Of a stretch of DNA of 64,000 nt, positions 41,124 to 50,363 are shown in pieces. The notes under the pieces were generated by a model. It saw only the letters and a list, made by a program, of their open reading frames with translations. It ran no database searches and was not told the origin of the DNA. The DNA is taken from the NCBI RefSeq assembly GCF_038095555.1, contig NZ_CP124591.1, forward strand, positions 62,001-126,000. The letters are read 5' to 3'. The translations under genes were made by a program, and so were the position numbers. Each line of letters begins with the position of its first letter. Position 1 is the stretch's first letter. The stretch comes from Macrococcoides psychrotolerans (GTDB lineage Bacteria; Bacillota; Bacilli; Staphylococcales; Staphylococcaceae).

Positions 41124-41606
41124 TTATTTAAGATTAAGTGATTCATTCAATGAACTGTTTTCTCTACTACCTTTTTCTTTGGAAAAAAGTGATTTAATGC
41201 CTTCAACAACAGTTTTCACTGATTCATCTGTTGCCCAGTATTCAGCAGTTTCTGGAACTACTTTAATAAGCACGACATTTGGATCTTCAGGATTTGTTTT
41301 TAAGAAAGCTTCTATTCCTTTACTCCAGTATTCTTTAATCTTGTCGTTGTCATTTACGATAAAGGCATTTCCTGAGATTGATACATATCCTTTATTAGCG
41401 AATGATAAGTTCACACGATTATCTTGCTCAATTTCTTCAGTTTTTTCAGTGCGTGTTGACATAAACCAAATATCCCCATTCGCATCTACATCTTGATAAC
41501 TCATTGGTCGTGAAACGAGTTTATTATCTTGAATGGTTGTCATCATTGCAATATCATTCTTTTCAATCAGTTCAAATAACTTATCATAGATTTCTTTTTG
41601 ATTCAT
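41124..41606 (-). CDS. Pyridoxamine 5'-phosphate oxidase-fold protein (general stress protein 26-like)
   Basis: A 160-residue split-barrel flavin-binding protein. It opens YDKLFELIEKNDIAMMTTIQ, then LVSRPMSYQDVDANGDIWFM (about 29-48) with the R.M...D.dG.iwF pattern of the GSP26/YdaG group. INLSFANKGYVSISGNAFIV-like residues form the barrel core, and VLIKVVPETAEYW ends it. These bind FMN or F420-like cofactors and are induced by general stress; the reaction is unknown. The ATG at 41604-41606 has GGAGG upstream. Confidence 0.83.
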   Translation of the reverse strand: MNQKEIYDKLFELIEKNDIAMMTTIQDNKLVSRPMSYQDVDANGDIWFMSTRTEKTEEIEQDNRVNLSFANKGYVSISGNAFIVNDNDKIKEYWSKGIEAFLKTNPEDPNVVLIKVVPETAEYWATDESVKTVVEGIKSLFSKEKGSRENSSLNESLNLK

Positions 41607-41681
41607 ATTATCGCCTCCATTATCTTTATATATTATAATTACCCTTAAGATTAGTACTTTATGCATAGAAAGAGGTTAAAT

Positions 41682-41852
41682 ATGGAAAGGGAATTTGTAA
41701 CGATTGACGACATTATTGAGATGGGAGTTCCTTATCCGTTGTTTTCGATGTGGATGACGAATAGTCTGATTGAGGTTGCTTACCAATCAAAGAAAGAACG
41801 ATTTTTCTGGAAAAAGGATATAGAGAAGTTAAAAAGGGAATACATAAATTAA
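41682..41852 (+). CDS. Small hypothetical protein with HTH-like pattern (56 aa)
   Basis: A 56-residue basic protein starting MEREFVTIDDIIEMGVPYPL, with AGAGG upstream. The opening resembles AlpA/excisionase-type small DNA-binding proteins (tIddIiemGvpyplfsmW), and the end is lysine-rich (KKERFFWKKDIEKLKREY). There are no integrase or phage genes nearby. Its reading frame lies alone between the PPOX-fold gene and the alanine symporter. Whether it is a regulator or a remnant is open. Confidence 0.5.
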   Translation: MEREFVTIDDIIEMGVPYPLFSMWMTNSLIEVAYQSKKERFFWKKDIEKLKREYIN

Positions 41853-41950
41853 ATTTTCAGAATAATCTATAAATACATTGCCATACGTCTTTAGTGAATA
41901 TATAATTAATAAGTGTATCACTTCACTATTATATTTAAGGGGTTGGATGT

Positions 41951-43516
41951 ATGGAAGGGATTATAAGCTTTTTAAACGAGATTGTATGGAGTAAACCATT
42001 AGTCTACGGCTTGTTAATTACAGGGATTTCATTTTCATTAATAATGAAGTTCTTTCAAGTCAGGCATCTAAAAGAGATGATCCGACTGATGTTTCAAGGG
42101 GAGAAGTCACCTACAGGAATTTCTAGTTTCCAGGCAATTGCTTTATCGCTTGCTGGACGTGTAGGGACGGGTAATATAGTCGGTGTTTCAACAGCAATTT
42201 ATATCGGTGGCCCGGGAGCTGTATTCTGGATGTGGATGACTGCATTTTTGGGTGCGAGTTCAGCATTCATCGAATCTACACTAGCTCAAATTTATAAGAG
42301 AGAGATTAACGGTGAGTATCGAGGGGGTCCCGCATATTATATTGAAGCAGGAATGAAAGGCGGATTTGCGAAAGGTTATGCGATATTATTCGCAATACTG
42401 GCAATAGTATCAACAGCATTATTATTACCTGGTATTCAATCTAACGCCATTGCAAGTTCTATGAAGAATGCTTTTGGATTCGAAGGATGGATTATCGGTA
42501 TAGCGCTTGTAGTGGTTTTAGCATTAATTATTTTTGGAGGAGTTCGCTGGATTGCATCTGTAGCGACTGCAGTAGTCCCTTTTATGGCAATCTTATATAT
42601 TTTATTAGCGGTTGTTATTATTGTTCTTAATATTGATAAAGTCCCTGGTTTATTTGCATTAATATTCAAGTCAGCATTCAATATGGAATCAGCGTTTGGT
42701 GGGATACTTGGTGCAATGATTGAAATCGGTGTTAAACGTGGACTTTATTCTAATGAAGCTGGTCAAGGTACAGGGCCTCATCCGGCGGCAGCAGCAGAAG
42801 TATCACACCCTGCTAAACAAGGTTTAGTTCAAGCTTTCTCGGTATATGTTGATACGCTGTTTGTATGTACAGCAACAGCATTAATTATTTTATTATCAGG
42901 TACATTCAATACAACGGACGGCTCGATGAAGGGTGATATGCCGAACTTAATTAAAGATGGCGGTGTATATGCACTAAATGCTGATGGAGAGAAGGACTAC
43001 TCTGGAACAGCAATGTATGTTCAAGCGGGCATTGATAAAGCATTCCATGGAAGTGGTTATCAATTTGATCCGGCATATTCGGGTATTGGTTCATATTTTG
43101 TTGCTATTGCACTGTTCTTCTTTGCATTTACGACCATATTAGCATATGCATATATAGCAGAAACCAATGTATCTTATTTGACGAAAAATGGTAGTGTATC
43201 TTTAAATAAGTTTTTAATTAACGTCACACGTTTAATTATTGTTGGTGCAACATTCTATGGTGCAATAAAAACAGCAGACGTTGCCTGGGCGATGGGTGAT
43301 TTAGGTGTAGGACTTATGGCATGGTGTAACATTATTGCGATCTGGATTTTACACAAACCTGCAATACGTGCGCTAAAAGACTTTGAGATGCAGAAGAAAG
43401 AGAAAGGTTCTGGTAAATATGCGATTTATAAACCGAATCCAAATGAGTTACCGAATGCGAAATTCTGGTTAGAAGATTATCCGAAACGTTTAAAAGAAGA
43501 GAAGATTGAAGAGTAG
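41951..43516 (+). CDS. alsT: Alanine/glycine:cation symporter (AGCS family)
   Basis: A membrane protein of 521 residues with about 11-12 helices. Family blocks are FFQVRHLKEMIRLMF (about 35-49), SLAGRVGTGNIVGVSTAIYI (about 66-85) and GPGAVFWMWMTAFLGASSAF. The later EIGVKRGLYSNEAGQGTGPH block (about 257-276) is the diagnostic AGCS signature. It imports alanine or glycine with Na+. A hydrophilic loop near 320-365 is longer than usual. AAGGGG precedes the ATG. No amino-acid-responsive leader is seen upstream. Confidence 0.92.
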   Translation: MEGIISFLNEIVWSKPLVYGLLITGISFSLIMKFFQVRHLKEMIRLMFQGEKSPTGISSFQAIALSLAGRVGTGNIVGVSTAIYIGGPGAVFWMWMTAFLGASSAFIESTLAQIYKREINGEYRGGPAYYIEAGMKGGFAKGYAILFAILAIVSTALLLPGIQSNAIASSMKNAFGFEGWIIGIALVVVLALIIFGGVRWIASVATAVVPFMAILYILLAVVIIVLNIDKVPGLFALIFKSAFNMESAFGGILGAMIEIGVKRGLYSNEAGQGTGPHPAAAAEVSHPAKQGLVQAFSVYVDTLFVCTATALIILLSGTFNTTDGSMKGDMPNLIKDGGVYALNADGEKDYSGTAMYVQAGIDKAFHGSGYQFDPAYSGIGSYFVAIALFFFAFTTILAYAYIAETNVSYLTKNGSVSLNKFLINVTRLIIVGATFYGAIKTADVAWAMGDLGVGLMAWCNIIAIWILHKPAIRALKDFEMQKKEKGSGKYAIYKPNPNELPNAKFWLEDYPKRLKEEKIEE

Positions 43517-43526
43517 TTAGAGAAGG

Positions 43527-43556
43527 GAAGGAGTATTTATACTCCTTTCTTTTTAT
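43527..43556 (+). terminator. alsT terminator
   Basis: AAGGAGTAT pairs with ATACTCCTT over a 2-nt loop, with CTTTTT after it. Confidence 0.85.
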
Positions 43557-43650
43557 GCATAAATTTATTAATTAAATATTGACAATATTCTGACAAATCA
43601 ATAGAATGAAATAGGGTGCATAATTACACAATGTATAAGGGGATGAGTAG

Positions 43651-43962
43651 ATGGAACAACATGAGTATAATATGATTGCACAAAGTGAAAGTTTCAAGAA
43701 ATTGCAGAAAGAACGTAAATCTTTTATATTTCCAATCTCATTATTTTTTATTGTAGCGACAATTTTATTTCCAATTCTTACAGGCTATACGAAATTTCTG
43801 AATAAAGAAGCATTCTGGAATATTTCCTGGGCATGGATCTATGCATTTATGCTATTTATTATGGTGTGGACGCTTGTAACACTCTACATGTCTAGAGCGA
43901 AACACTTTGATATTCAATCAGAAGCAATTATCAATGAATATCGAAAGGGGAATGAGCTATGA
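43651..43962 (+). CDS. DUF485 membrane protein, partner of the SSS symporter
   Basis: A 103-residue protein with two membrane helices (about 28-48 and 62-84). The opening IAQSESFKKLQKERKSFIFP is the DUF485 hallmark. In many bacteria (E. coli yjcH-actP) such a gene precedes an acetate symporter. Here its stop overlaps the symporter start by 4 bp, indicating coupling. It is thought to assist or modulate the transporter; the mechanism is unknown. AAGGGG precedes the ATG. Confidence 0.88.
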   Translation: MEQHEYNMIAQSESFKKLQKERKSFIFPISLFFIVATILFPILTGYTKFLNKEAFWNISWAWIYAFMLFIMVWTLVTLYMSRAKHFDIQSEAIINEYRKGNEL

Positions 43963-45506
43963 ATACAACTGTAATTATTATGTTTTTGTTTTTTGTGAGT
44001 TTAACATTAATTATTACTTACTTTGCTTCAAAAAGAACAAATTCTGCTGAAGATTTCTACACAGCAGGAGGAGGACTGACAGGCTGGCAAAATGGGCTGG
44101 CCATTGCAGGAGATTATCTTTCAGCAGCCTCATTTTTAGGGATCGCTGGAGCTATTGCATTATGGGGATTTGATGGATTTTTCTATAGTATCGGATATTT
44201 AACGGCATATTTAATCGTATTATATATCGTTGCAGAACCTTTAAGAAACTTAGGGAAGTATACACTAGCAGACATGATTGCTGCTCGATTTGAACTGAAG
44301 AAAGTACGTGCAACGGCTGCAATATCATCGATTACGATTGTTATTTTCTATATGCTTGCACAGCTTGTAGGTGCTGGTGCACTGATTCAGCTCTTATTCA
44401 ATATACCTTATACATGGGCGGTTATTATCGTTGGAATTATGATGACAATTTATGTACTATTTGGTGGCATGACAGCAACGAGCTGGGTTCAAATGGTCAA
44501 AGCAGTTTTATTAATGATTGGAACGATTATTATTTCTTTCCTTGTATTAAAGCACTTTAACTTTAGTATCGCCAACATGTTTGGTGCGATGAAGTCCATT
44601 GATGCACCTGAACTTAAGAGTGACTATATTAATCCGGGGTCACAAGGGAAATCGCCATTAGATAATATCTCTTTAATCGTTGCTTTATTATTTGGTACAG
44701 CAGGATTACCGCATATTCTCATGCGTTTCTTCACGGTAAATGACGCAAAGACCGCACGATCTTCGGTTATGTGGGCAACATGGCTTATTGGTATTTTTTA
44801 TATCCTTACAATATTTTTAGGGTTTGGCGCAGCAAGCTTACTAACACGTGAAGAAATCATATCAGCAAACCCTGCAGGAAATATGGCGGCACCCCTTCTT
44901 GCGGATAAGCTAGGTGGAGATATCTTGATGTCATTTGTATGTGCTGTTGCGTTTGCTACAATTCTTGCAGTAGTTGCAGGACTTGTATTATCAGGTGCTT
45001 CTGCTTTTGCACATGATATTTATGGCGAAATTATTAAGAAAGGTAATATATCAGAACGTGAACAGATGAAAGCAGCAAAAATTGCTTCTTTAGCTGTATC
45101 CGTATTATCGATATTACTTGCCTTGTTTGCTCAAAATATGAATGTTGCCTTTCTAGTATCACTTGCTTTTTGTGTGGCAGCAAGTGCAAACTTACCGGTA
45201 ATTGTATTTACGATTTTCTGGAAGAGGTTTAATACTCAAGGTGCGATTGCAGGATTACTGACAGGATTGATTACTTCTTTGATTTTAGTAATATTGAGCC
45301 CGAATGTTATGAATCCTGATGGAACAGCATTTATTACAGCGAATCCTATTTTTCCGTTAGCAAACCCTGCAATCATATCTGTACCTGCAGGATTTATCGG
45401 AGCGTTCTTAGGAACGTATTTAGGTAAAGCGGAATCTGAAGATAAGTTTAGAGAAGTTGAAGTAAAGTCTGTGACAGGTATTGCTCATTCTGAAGTGACA
45501 CATTAA
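43959..45506 (+). CDS. actP: Sodium:solute symporter, acetate/monocarboxylate type
   Basis: A membrane protein of 515 residues and about 13 helices. NSAEDFYTAGGGLTGWQNGL (about 28-47) and AGDYLSAASFLGIAGAIALWG (in pieces, about 50-70) are SSS family signatures of the ActP/MctC group. GTAGLPHILMRFFTVNDAKTARSS (about 246-269, in pieces) is also typical, as is the DIYGEI block. It probably imports acetate or related short carboxylates with Na+. The paired DUF485 gene supports the ActP-like assignment; proline is less likely. Confidence 0.87.
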   Translation: MNTTVIIMFLFFVSLTLIITYFASKRTNSAEDFYTAGGGLTGWQNGLAIAGDYLSAASFLGIAGAIALWGFDGFFYSIGYLTAYLIVLYIVAEPLRNLGKYTLADMIAARFELKKVRATAAISSITIVIFYMLAQLVGAGALIQLLFNIPYTWAVIIVGIMMTIYVLFGGMTATSWVQMVKAVLLMIGTIIISFLVLKHFNFSIANMFGAMKSIDAPELKSDYINPGSQGKSPLDNISLIVALLFGTAGLPHILMRFFTVNDAKTARSSVMWATWLIGIFYILTIFLGFGAASLLTREEIISANPAGNMAAPLLADKLGGDILMSFVCAVAFATILAVVAGLVLSGASAFAHDIYGEIIKKGNISEREQMKAAKIASLAVSVLSILLALFAQNMNVAFLVSLAFCVAASANLPVIVFTIFWKRFNTQGAIAGLLTGLITSLILVILSPNVMNPDGTAFITANPIFPLANPAIISVPAGFIGAFLGTYLGKAESEDKFREVEVKSVTGIAHSEVTH

Positions 45507-45511
45507 GCGTA

Positions 45512-45578
45512 AATTTGGCACCGTGCCAATTTCGAGCAAGAAAAAGAGGGTGAATTTGGCGCCATGCCAATTTCACCC
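45512..45578. repeat. Two near-identical hairpins; the second is the hrtA terminator
   Basis: AATTTGGC-ACCGT-GCCAATTT (45512-45532) and AATTTGGC-GCCAT-GCCAATTT (45553-45573) are 41 bp apart. The second is extended to a 13-bp stem by GGGTG/CACCC. The minus strand then reads CTCTTTTTC, which suits termination of hrtBA. The first may end actP. The shared sequence suggests a small dispersed palindromic repeat. Confidence 0.7.
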
Positions 45579-45585
45579 TTATACT

Positions 45586-46257
45586 TTATCTTTCTTTTAC
45601 TAATTTTCCGCCTTCTAATCTTAATATATGATCTGCATATTTAAAGATACGTTCGTCATGTGTAATAATAATACATGAACTGTTATTCTCTTTCACACGT
45701 TCTCTGATGACTTCAACAACTTGTACAGCACGTTCAAAATCTAAACTCGCTGTCGGTTCATCTGCTAAGATGAGAGAAGGATGGTTCATAAACGCACGTG
45801 CAATCGCGACACGTTGTTTCTCTCCGCCTGATAAGCTCTTAGGGTAAACTTTCGCACGATGTGATAACCCAAATGTTTCGAGCAAATCATCTGCTTTTTT
45901 CATCGCTTCTTTTTTATCCATACCATTTTCTAATGCCACATGTAAGAGTTGTTCTTTCACAGTAAGGAAGGGGACAAGATGAGAGGCCTGAAAGATAAAT
46001 CCAATATCATCAAGGCGCATCTTTGTAATTTCGGTTTTTGATAAGTGTGATAACGATTTATCATTGATAATTACTTCACCGCTCGTGGGTTGAAGGAGTG
46101 CACCGATAATCGTAAGTAGTGTACTTTTACCAGAACCAGAGGGTCCGTACAAGCATACAACTTCCCCATCATTTACTGTAAAGTTAATATCTTTTAGTAC
46201 TTCAGTTGTAGTATCTCCTTGTTTAAAGGATTTAGATATATGTTTTACGTCTATCAT
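45586..46257 (-). CDS. hrtA: Haem efflux ABC transporter, ATPase
   Basis: A 223-residue ABC ATPase close in length to S. aureus HrtA. Walker A is GPSGSGKSTLL (about 38-48), the Q-loop FIFQASHLVPFLTV (about 88-101), the signature LSGGEKQRVAIA (about 142-153), and Walker B LILADEPTASLD. It belongs to the MacB/LolD-like group. It drives the HrtB permease to remove toxic haem from the membrane. It lies 2 bp after hrtB, second in an operon behind an HssR box. Confidence 0.92.
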   Translation of the reverse strand: MIDVKHISKSFKQGDTTTEVLKDINFTVNDGEVVCLYGPSGSGKSTLLTIIGALLQPTSGEVIINDKSLSHLSKTEITKMRLDDIGFIFQASHLVPFLTVKEQLLHVALENGMDKKEAMKKADDLLETFGLSHRAKVYPKSLSGGEKQRVAIARAFMNHPSLILADEPTASLDFERAVQVVEVIRERVKENNSSCIIITHDERIFKYADHILRLEGGKLVKER

Positions 46258-46259
46258 AA

Positions 46260-47282
46260 TTATTCTCCTCCGATTGCTTGAATTGGATCAATTTTTAGTA
46301 CTTTATATATTGAAAGCATTACACCGATTAATGCGACCACTAAGAATAAACCGATAAGTAAGAAAATAAGGTTAGGATTCAGGAAAAACGGCATTGTTGC
46401 CGGTAAATTCATGTTGATGATATAAATAACGCCGATGCTTATGAGCACACTAACCATTACAACAACGATAACTTCCTGCATAAGTTTGAAGATAAGCTTT
46501 CTATTACTTGTGCCAATGGCTTTTAAGATACCGTACTCTGTTGTTTTTTGAATTGTGATGACATAGAAGAATACAGTAATCACGATTGCTGAGATTAAGA
46601 ATAAGAAGATAACCATTAAGTTTAACGGCATTTGTTCTGCTTCATAACTTGGTATTCCTTTCATCGCTGTATCAGGTGTAATCAGTTTTGCATCTTTTAA
46701 GTCATCATTAAGCTGATTCATATCAGACTTTGACATTGATTTGATAATACCGGCATTTACGGGGGCCTCTTTGAAGTAGTTGTTATAAGTTTCCTGTGAA
46801 ACGAGTCCGACAGGCATATGTGCAAACATTTGGTGACGTGTGAATTCTGAAATTTTTAGTTGTTTGTCTTGATCTTTAAGTTTTAAAGTATCGTTTTCTT
46901 TAAATGTCTTTGAAGCATGTGAATCAAGATTAACTGTGTTGTCAGCAGGTAGCTTCATATAGTCTTCAGTTACTGTTGCTAATAGAAACTTTTCGTTTTT
47001 TTGTGCCTTTACCGGTTGTAACTTAAGTAACGGTATATTTTTATCTTCTAATACTTTTTGGTCATGTTTAGACAAAGGTGTATTCATTAGATTGTTATCT
47101 GCATCTTTAGATATTACATAATGACTTGCATCGATTTGTTCGATGAATGATACGTTATCTTTTCCAAGTCCTTGTGCTAAACTAGATACAAATAATACTA
47201 AGAATGAGAGTAAGAAGATAATTGCTGCAATCAGCAAGTATTTCACTTTATAATATTTAATTTCTTTTAGTGCTAAGTTCAT
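46260..47282 (-). CDS. hrtB: Haem efflux ABC transporter, permease
   Basis: A 340-residue membrane protein of the FtsX/MacB permease type: TM1 at about 15-36, a large extracytoplasmic domain, and three C-terminal helices (about 220-335). The FtsX block reads TEYGILKAIGTSNRKLIFKL (about 248-267) and the end DPIQAIGGE is typical. The start at 47280-47282 has AAAGG upstream and gives a mature-looking N terminus LALKEIKYYKVKYLL; a frame 11 codons longer overlaps the operator. With HrtA it exports haem. Confidence 0.9.
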   Translation of the reverse strand: MNLALKEIKYYKVKYLLIAAIIFLLSFLVLFVSSLAQGLGKDNVSFIEQIDASHYVISKDADNNLMNTPLSKHDQKVLEDKNIPLLKLQPVKAQKNEKFLLATVTEDYMKLPADNTVNLDSHASKTFKENDTLKLKDQDKQLKISEFTRHQMFAHMPVGLVSQETYNNYFKEAPVNAGIIKSMSKSDMNQLNDDLKDAKLITPDTAMKGIPSYEAEQMPLNLMVIFLFLISAIVITVFFYVITIQKTTEYGILKAIGTSNRKLIFKLMQEVIVVVMVSVLISIGVIYIINMNLPATMPFFLNPNLIFLLIGLFLVVALIGVMLSIYKVLKIDPIQAIGGE

Positions 47283-47328
47283 AATGATCAACCTTTCGCT
47301 TTGTTTGTAATACATATATTAAAGGTTG

Positions 47329-47348
47329 AATATGAACGGAATATGAAC
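47329..47348. promoter_or_regulatory. HssR direct-repeat operator
   Basis: AATATGAAC-GG-AATATGAAC on the plus strand, that is GTTCATATT-CC-GTTCATATT toward hrtB. It equals the known S. aureus HssR box (GTTCATATTNNGTTCATATT). It sits between divergent hrtBA and hssRS. Confidence 0.92.
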
Positions 47349-47360
47349 GGAGGACATATT

Positions 47361-48032
47361 GTGCAAAATAATATATTAGTTGTAGATGATGAAATGGCTA
47401 TTCGTCGCGAAGTTAAAGAAGGTTTTTTGCACCATGATTTTCAAGTGTATGAGGCTAGGAACAGTGATGAAGCGATTAATCTGCTGGATAATGAAAGTAT
47501 CGATTTATGTATCGTCGATATTATGATGCCAGGTATTGACGGATTCCAGCTGTGCGAGCAAATTAAACAGCTCTATCAACTGCCTGTTATAATGCTTACT
47601 GCACGAGATGCATTGGGGGATAAGAGGATTGCGTTTCAAGCAGGAAGTGATGATTATGTTACTAAGCCGTTTGAGATAGAGGAAGTTATCTTTAGAGCAC
47701 AAGCAATATTAAAGCGTTATGAGAAGGCGGTAGAGAAGATTGAATTCGGCGAGCTGATAATCGATGCAGAAAGTTATGAAGTGATGATGGAAGACGAGTC
47801 TTTATATCTTCCAAGAAAAGAATTTGAACTTCTATATTATTTAGTCAGACATTATCCGAAAGTTGCAACGAGAGAACAGCTTATAGAAGAGATATGGGGA
47901 TATGACTTTGATGGAGATGAACGAACAGTAGATGTACATGTGAAACGTATTCGTAAAAGGTTAGGTGCATTTGACAGTGGTGTAGAAATTCAGACTGTAC
48001 GCGGTGTAGGGTATAAGGTGCATCATGTTTAA
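47361..48032 (+). CDS. hssR: Haem response regulator
   Basis: A 223-residue OmpR-family regulator. The receiver domain has NILVVDDEMAIRREV (acidic pair), the phosphorylated Asp in CIVDIMMPGIDGFQLC (about 51-66), Thr in VIMLTARDA and Lys in DYVTKPFE. The DNA-binding domain ends REQLIEEIWGYDFDGDERTV and DVHVKRIRKRL. The GTG at 47361 follows GGAGGA and gives the length of S. aureus HssR (224); a longer frame from 47301 would read through the operator. It should activate hrtBA when haem is in excess. Confidence 0.92.
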   Translation: MQNNILVVDDEMAIRREVKEGFLHHDFQVYEARNSDEAINLLDNESIDLCIVDIMMPGIDGFQLCEQIKQLYQLPVIMLTARDALGDKRIAFQAGSDDYVTKPFEIEEVIFRAQAILKRYEKAVEKIEFGELIIDAESYEVMMEDESLYLPRKEFELLYYLVRHYPKVATREQLIEEIWGYDFDGDERTVDVHVKRIRKRLGAFDSGVEIQTVRGVGYKVHHV

Positions 48033-49362
48033 AAGACTGTCTACCCGATTTATAATTGGTACATTCCATGTCATTCTCGTAAGCTCATTACTTTCGTTTA
48101 TCATCGCAAACATTTATTATCACTTAACGCTAAAAGAACAGAACGACACACGTATAACGAACACTTTAATAACACAGAAGAAATATATCGAATCACATCC
48201 AGAAATAAAACCGGAAGCATTTTTCACACAACTCGCAAATTTAAATTTTCAAGTAGTAACAGTCAAGGATGGTAAGAAAGCTTTCTATGGTACACCGTTT
48301 AGAGTGAAAAATTTACCGGATAATAGCCCGTTAACGGAAACGTATCATGGAATTAAAGAACGGCCATTTAATGTATTTATTACGGGATTCTTTGATAATG
48401 AGACTAGAAATACAGTCGGTATGCCGATGAAAGTTAATAATGAAATATATGATGTTTACATTAGACCAGATGTCGGAGCGAGTATGCATGAATTTAGAAT
48501 TTTTCTTGCAATACTGTTTCTATGTATTATTGTATTTTCCATCTTATTTGTATTTATTTCATCTAAATATATCGTGCGTCCTGTTGTTCAGCTAAAGGAA
48601 GCAGCCCGCAAAATTGGAGATCAGAGTGGTTATCAGACGCAAGTAAAACGTAAGGATGAAATCGGTGTATTAGCACATGAGATGAACATAATGAGTGCTA
48701 AAATACTGCATCACGAAGAAATGAATCAACGCTTTGTTGCAAATGTCAGTCATGAAATTCAATCACCTATAACCAATTTACTTGGACAAATTAAACAACT
48801 CAGACAAACAAAAGATTTTAGCCTATTAGATGATATTGAGCATCAGTCACAACGTTTAAGTGGACTAACGAAACAATTGCTGATGCTCGCTTCTCTTGAG
48901 AAGACTGGTACTATAATCGACAAAGAACACTTCAGTGGGAAGGCGCTCATTCAGGAAGTGATACGCAATCATATGTATGCACTGGACCAAAAAGACATTT
49001 TTGTCACAACAAAACTTAAAGATATCGAAATACTTGGTCATCGAGATTTATGTTATCAAATGATAAGCAACCTACTTTCTAATGCGATTAAATACAGCCC
49101 TGAAGATACTCAAATTAAGTTTGAATTAGGAGAGGGAACGTACAAATACATAAAGATTTCAGATGAAGGTTACGGTATGTCTGATAAAACTAAGGAATTA
49201 TTGTTTGAAAGATTTTATAAAGCTGAAGCACATGAAGATAAAGCACCGTCTAATGGTCTTGGGATGGCAATTGTAAAAGAAATTGCTGATCTACATGACT
49301 TTGAAATAGAAGTGGAGAGTGAATTAGATAAAGGGACAATAATTACTATTAAGCTCTCATAA
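48025..49362 (+). CDS. hssS: Haem sensor histidine kinase
   Basis: A 445-residue membrane kinase. TM1 lies at about 9-31 and TM2 at about 156-178, enclosing a sensor domain of about 125 residues. A HAMP segment follows (KYIVRPVVQLKEAARKI, about 183-199). The H-box is FVANVSHEIQSPITNL (about 241-256), N-box DLCYQMISNLLSNAIKYSPE, and G-boxes SDEGYGM and SNGLGMAIVKEI. It overlaps hssR by 8 bp. It phosphorylates HssR on haem-induced membrane stress. Confidence 0.92.
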   Translation: MFKRLSTRFIIGTFHVILVSSLLSFIIANIYYHLTLKEQNDTRITNTLITQKKYIESHPEIKPEAFFTQLANLNFQVVTVKDGKKAFYGTPFRVKNLPDNSPLTETYHGIKERPFNVFITGFFDNETRNTVGMPMKVNNEIYDVYIRPDVGASMHEFRIFLAILFLCIIVFSILFVFISSKYIVRPVVQLKEAARKIGDQSGYQTQVKRKDEIGVLAHEMNIMSAKILHHEEMNQRFVANVSHEIQSPITNLLGQIKQLRQTKDFSLLDDIEHQSQRLSGLTKQLLMLASLEKTGTIIDKEHFSGKALIQEVIRNHMYALDQKDIFVTTKLKDIEILGHRDLCYQMISNLLSNAIKYSPEDTQIKFELGEGTYKYIKISDEGYGMSDKTKELLFERFYKAEAHEDKAPSNGLGMAIVKEIADLHDFEIEVESELDKGTIITIKLS

Positions 49363-49398
49363 AGAGTACCAGATTGATAAATAATCTGGTACTTTCTC
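49361..49398 (+). terminator. hssRS terminator
   Basis: AGTACCAGATT pairs with AATCTGGTACT over a 7-nt loop, then TTCTCT. Confidence 0.75.
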
Positions 49399-49431
49399 TA
49401 TCTCTTTGATGTATAGTTTTATACCCTGGAT

Positions 49432-49456
49432 AATTAAACAAGCAACGATAGGGTAT
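49432..49456 (+). promoter_or_regulatory. Candidate sigma-B promoter of the stress SDR
   Basis: AATTAA, 13-bp spacer, GGGTAT (49451-49456, a perfect sigma-B -10), 31 bp before the start codon. The -35 matches GTTTAA at 4 of 6. Confidence 0.45.
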
Positions 49457-49487
49457 ACGTAATTATACAAATCAAGGAGGTCATACT

Positions 49488-50363
49488 ATGTCAAATCCAT
49501 TAAATAAATATTATAATACGTCTTATGAAAAGCAACCACAAGCATACCCAGGTATTCAGAGTGAAATGAAGCCGGTACCAGATTGTGGCGAACATTCATA
49601 TAAAGGGACAGATAAGCTTACTGACAAGAAAGCATTCGTTACCGGAGGAGACTCAGGTATTGGTAGAGCAGCTGCAATTGCTTATGCTAAAGAAGGTGCA
49701 GATGTCGCAATCAACTATCATCCAGATGAACAAAAAGACGCAGAAGATGTAAAGCGTGTCATTGAAGCTGTAGGCAGAAAGTGTGTGTTATTGCCCGGTG
49801 ACTTACGCGAGGCAACATTTGCGCGTGAAGTAGCAATTAAAGCATATGAAGCATTAGGCGGATTAGATATACTAGTATTAAATGCAGGTATGCAGCAGTT
49901 CGAATATGATATTGAGCAATTAGATGAACAGCAAGTACGAGATACGTTTGAAGTGAACGTTTTCTCAAATATATTTACAATCCAAAGTGTATTAAAACAT
50001 TTAAGACCTGGTGCCAGCATTATCATGACAAGCTCAATTCAAGGTGTAAAACCAAGTGCACATCTTGTTGATTATGCTATGACGAAAAGCTGTAGCATAT
50101 CTATGACAAAGAGTTTGGCAGCGCAACTTGGACCTAAAGGCATTCGAGTGAACAGTGTAGCGCCTGGGCCAGTGTGGACACCACTTCAAATAAGTGGAGG
50201 TCAACCACAGGATAATATCCCAGAATTCGGTAAAAAAGAACCGCTTGGTAGAGCAGGGCAACCCGTAGAGCTCGCAGATGTTTATGTTTTACTTGCAAGT
50301 GACAATGCAAGCTATATTACCGGACAAGTTTATGGTATTACCGGTGGCTCACCAATCAACTAA
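49488..50363 (+). CDS. SDR family oxidoreductase, general-stress type (YhdF/YghA-like)
   Basis: A 291-residue short-chain dehydrogenase. A 45-residue N-terminal extension (NKYYNTSYEKQPQAYPGIQS and on) is typical of the Bacillus YhdF/GsiB-like stress group. The cofactor motif is VTGGDSGIGRAAAIAYAKEG (about 51-70), then LVLNAGMQ and the catalytic Ser in IIMTSSIQG. YAMTKSCS holds the catalytic Tyr and Lys, and RVNSVAPGPVWTPL follows. Close relatives act on sugars or small aldehydes with NADP. AAGGAGG precedes the ATG. Confidence 0.88.
   Translation: MSNPLNKYYNTSYEKQPQAYPGIQSEMKPVPDCGEHSYKGTDKLTDKKAFVTGGDSGIGRAAAIAYAKEGADVAINYHPDEQKDAEDVKRVIEAVGRKCVLLPGDLREATFAREVAIKAYEALGGLDILVLNAGMQQFEYDIEQLDEQQVRDTFEVNVFSNIFTIQSVLKHLRPGASIIMTSSIQGVKPSAHLVDYAMTKSCSISMTKSLAAQLGPKGIRVNSVAPGPVWTPLQISGGQPQDNIPEFGKKEPLGRAGQPVELADVYVLLASDNASYITGQVYGITGGSPIN

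Noticed and set aside
41682..41852. Prophage excisionase
   Set aside because: Weak AlpA-like pattern but no integrase, attachment site or phage gene in the neighbourhood.
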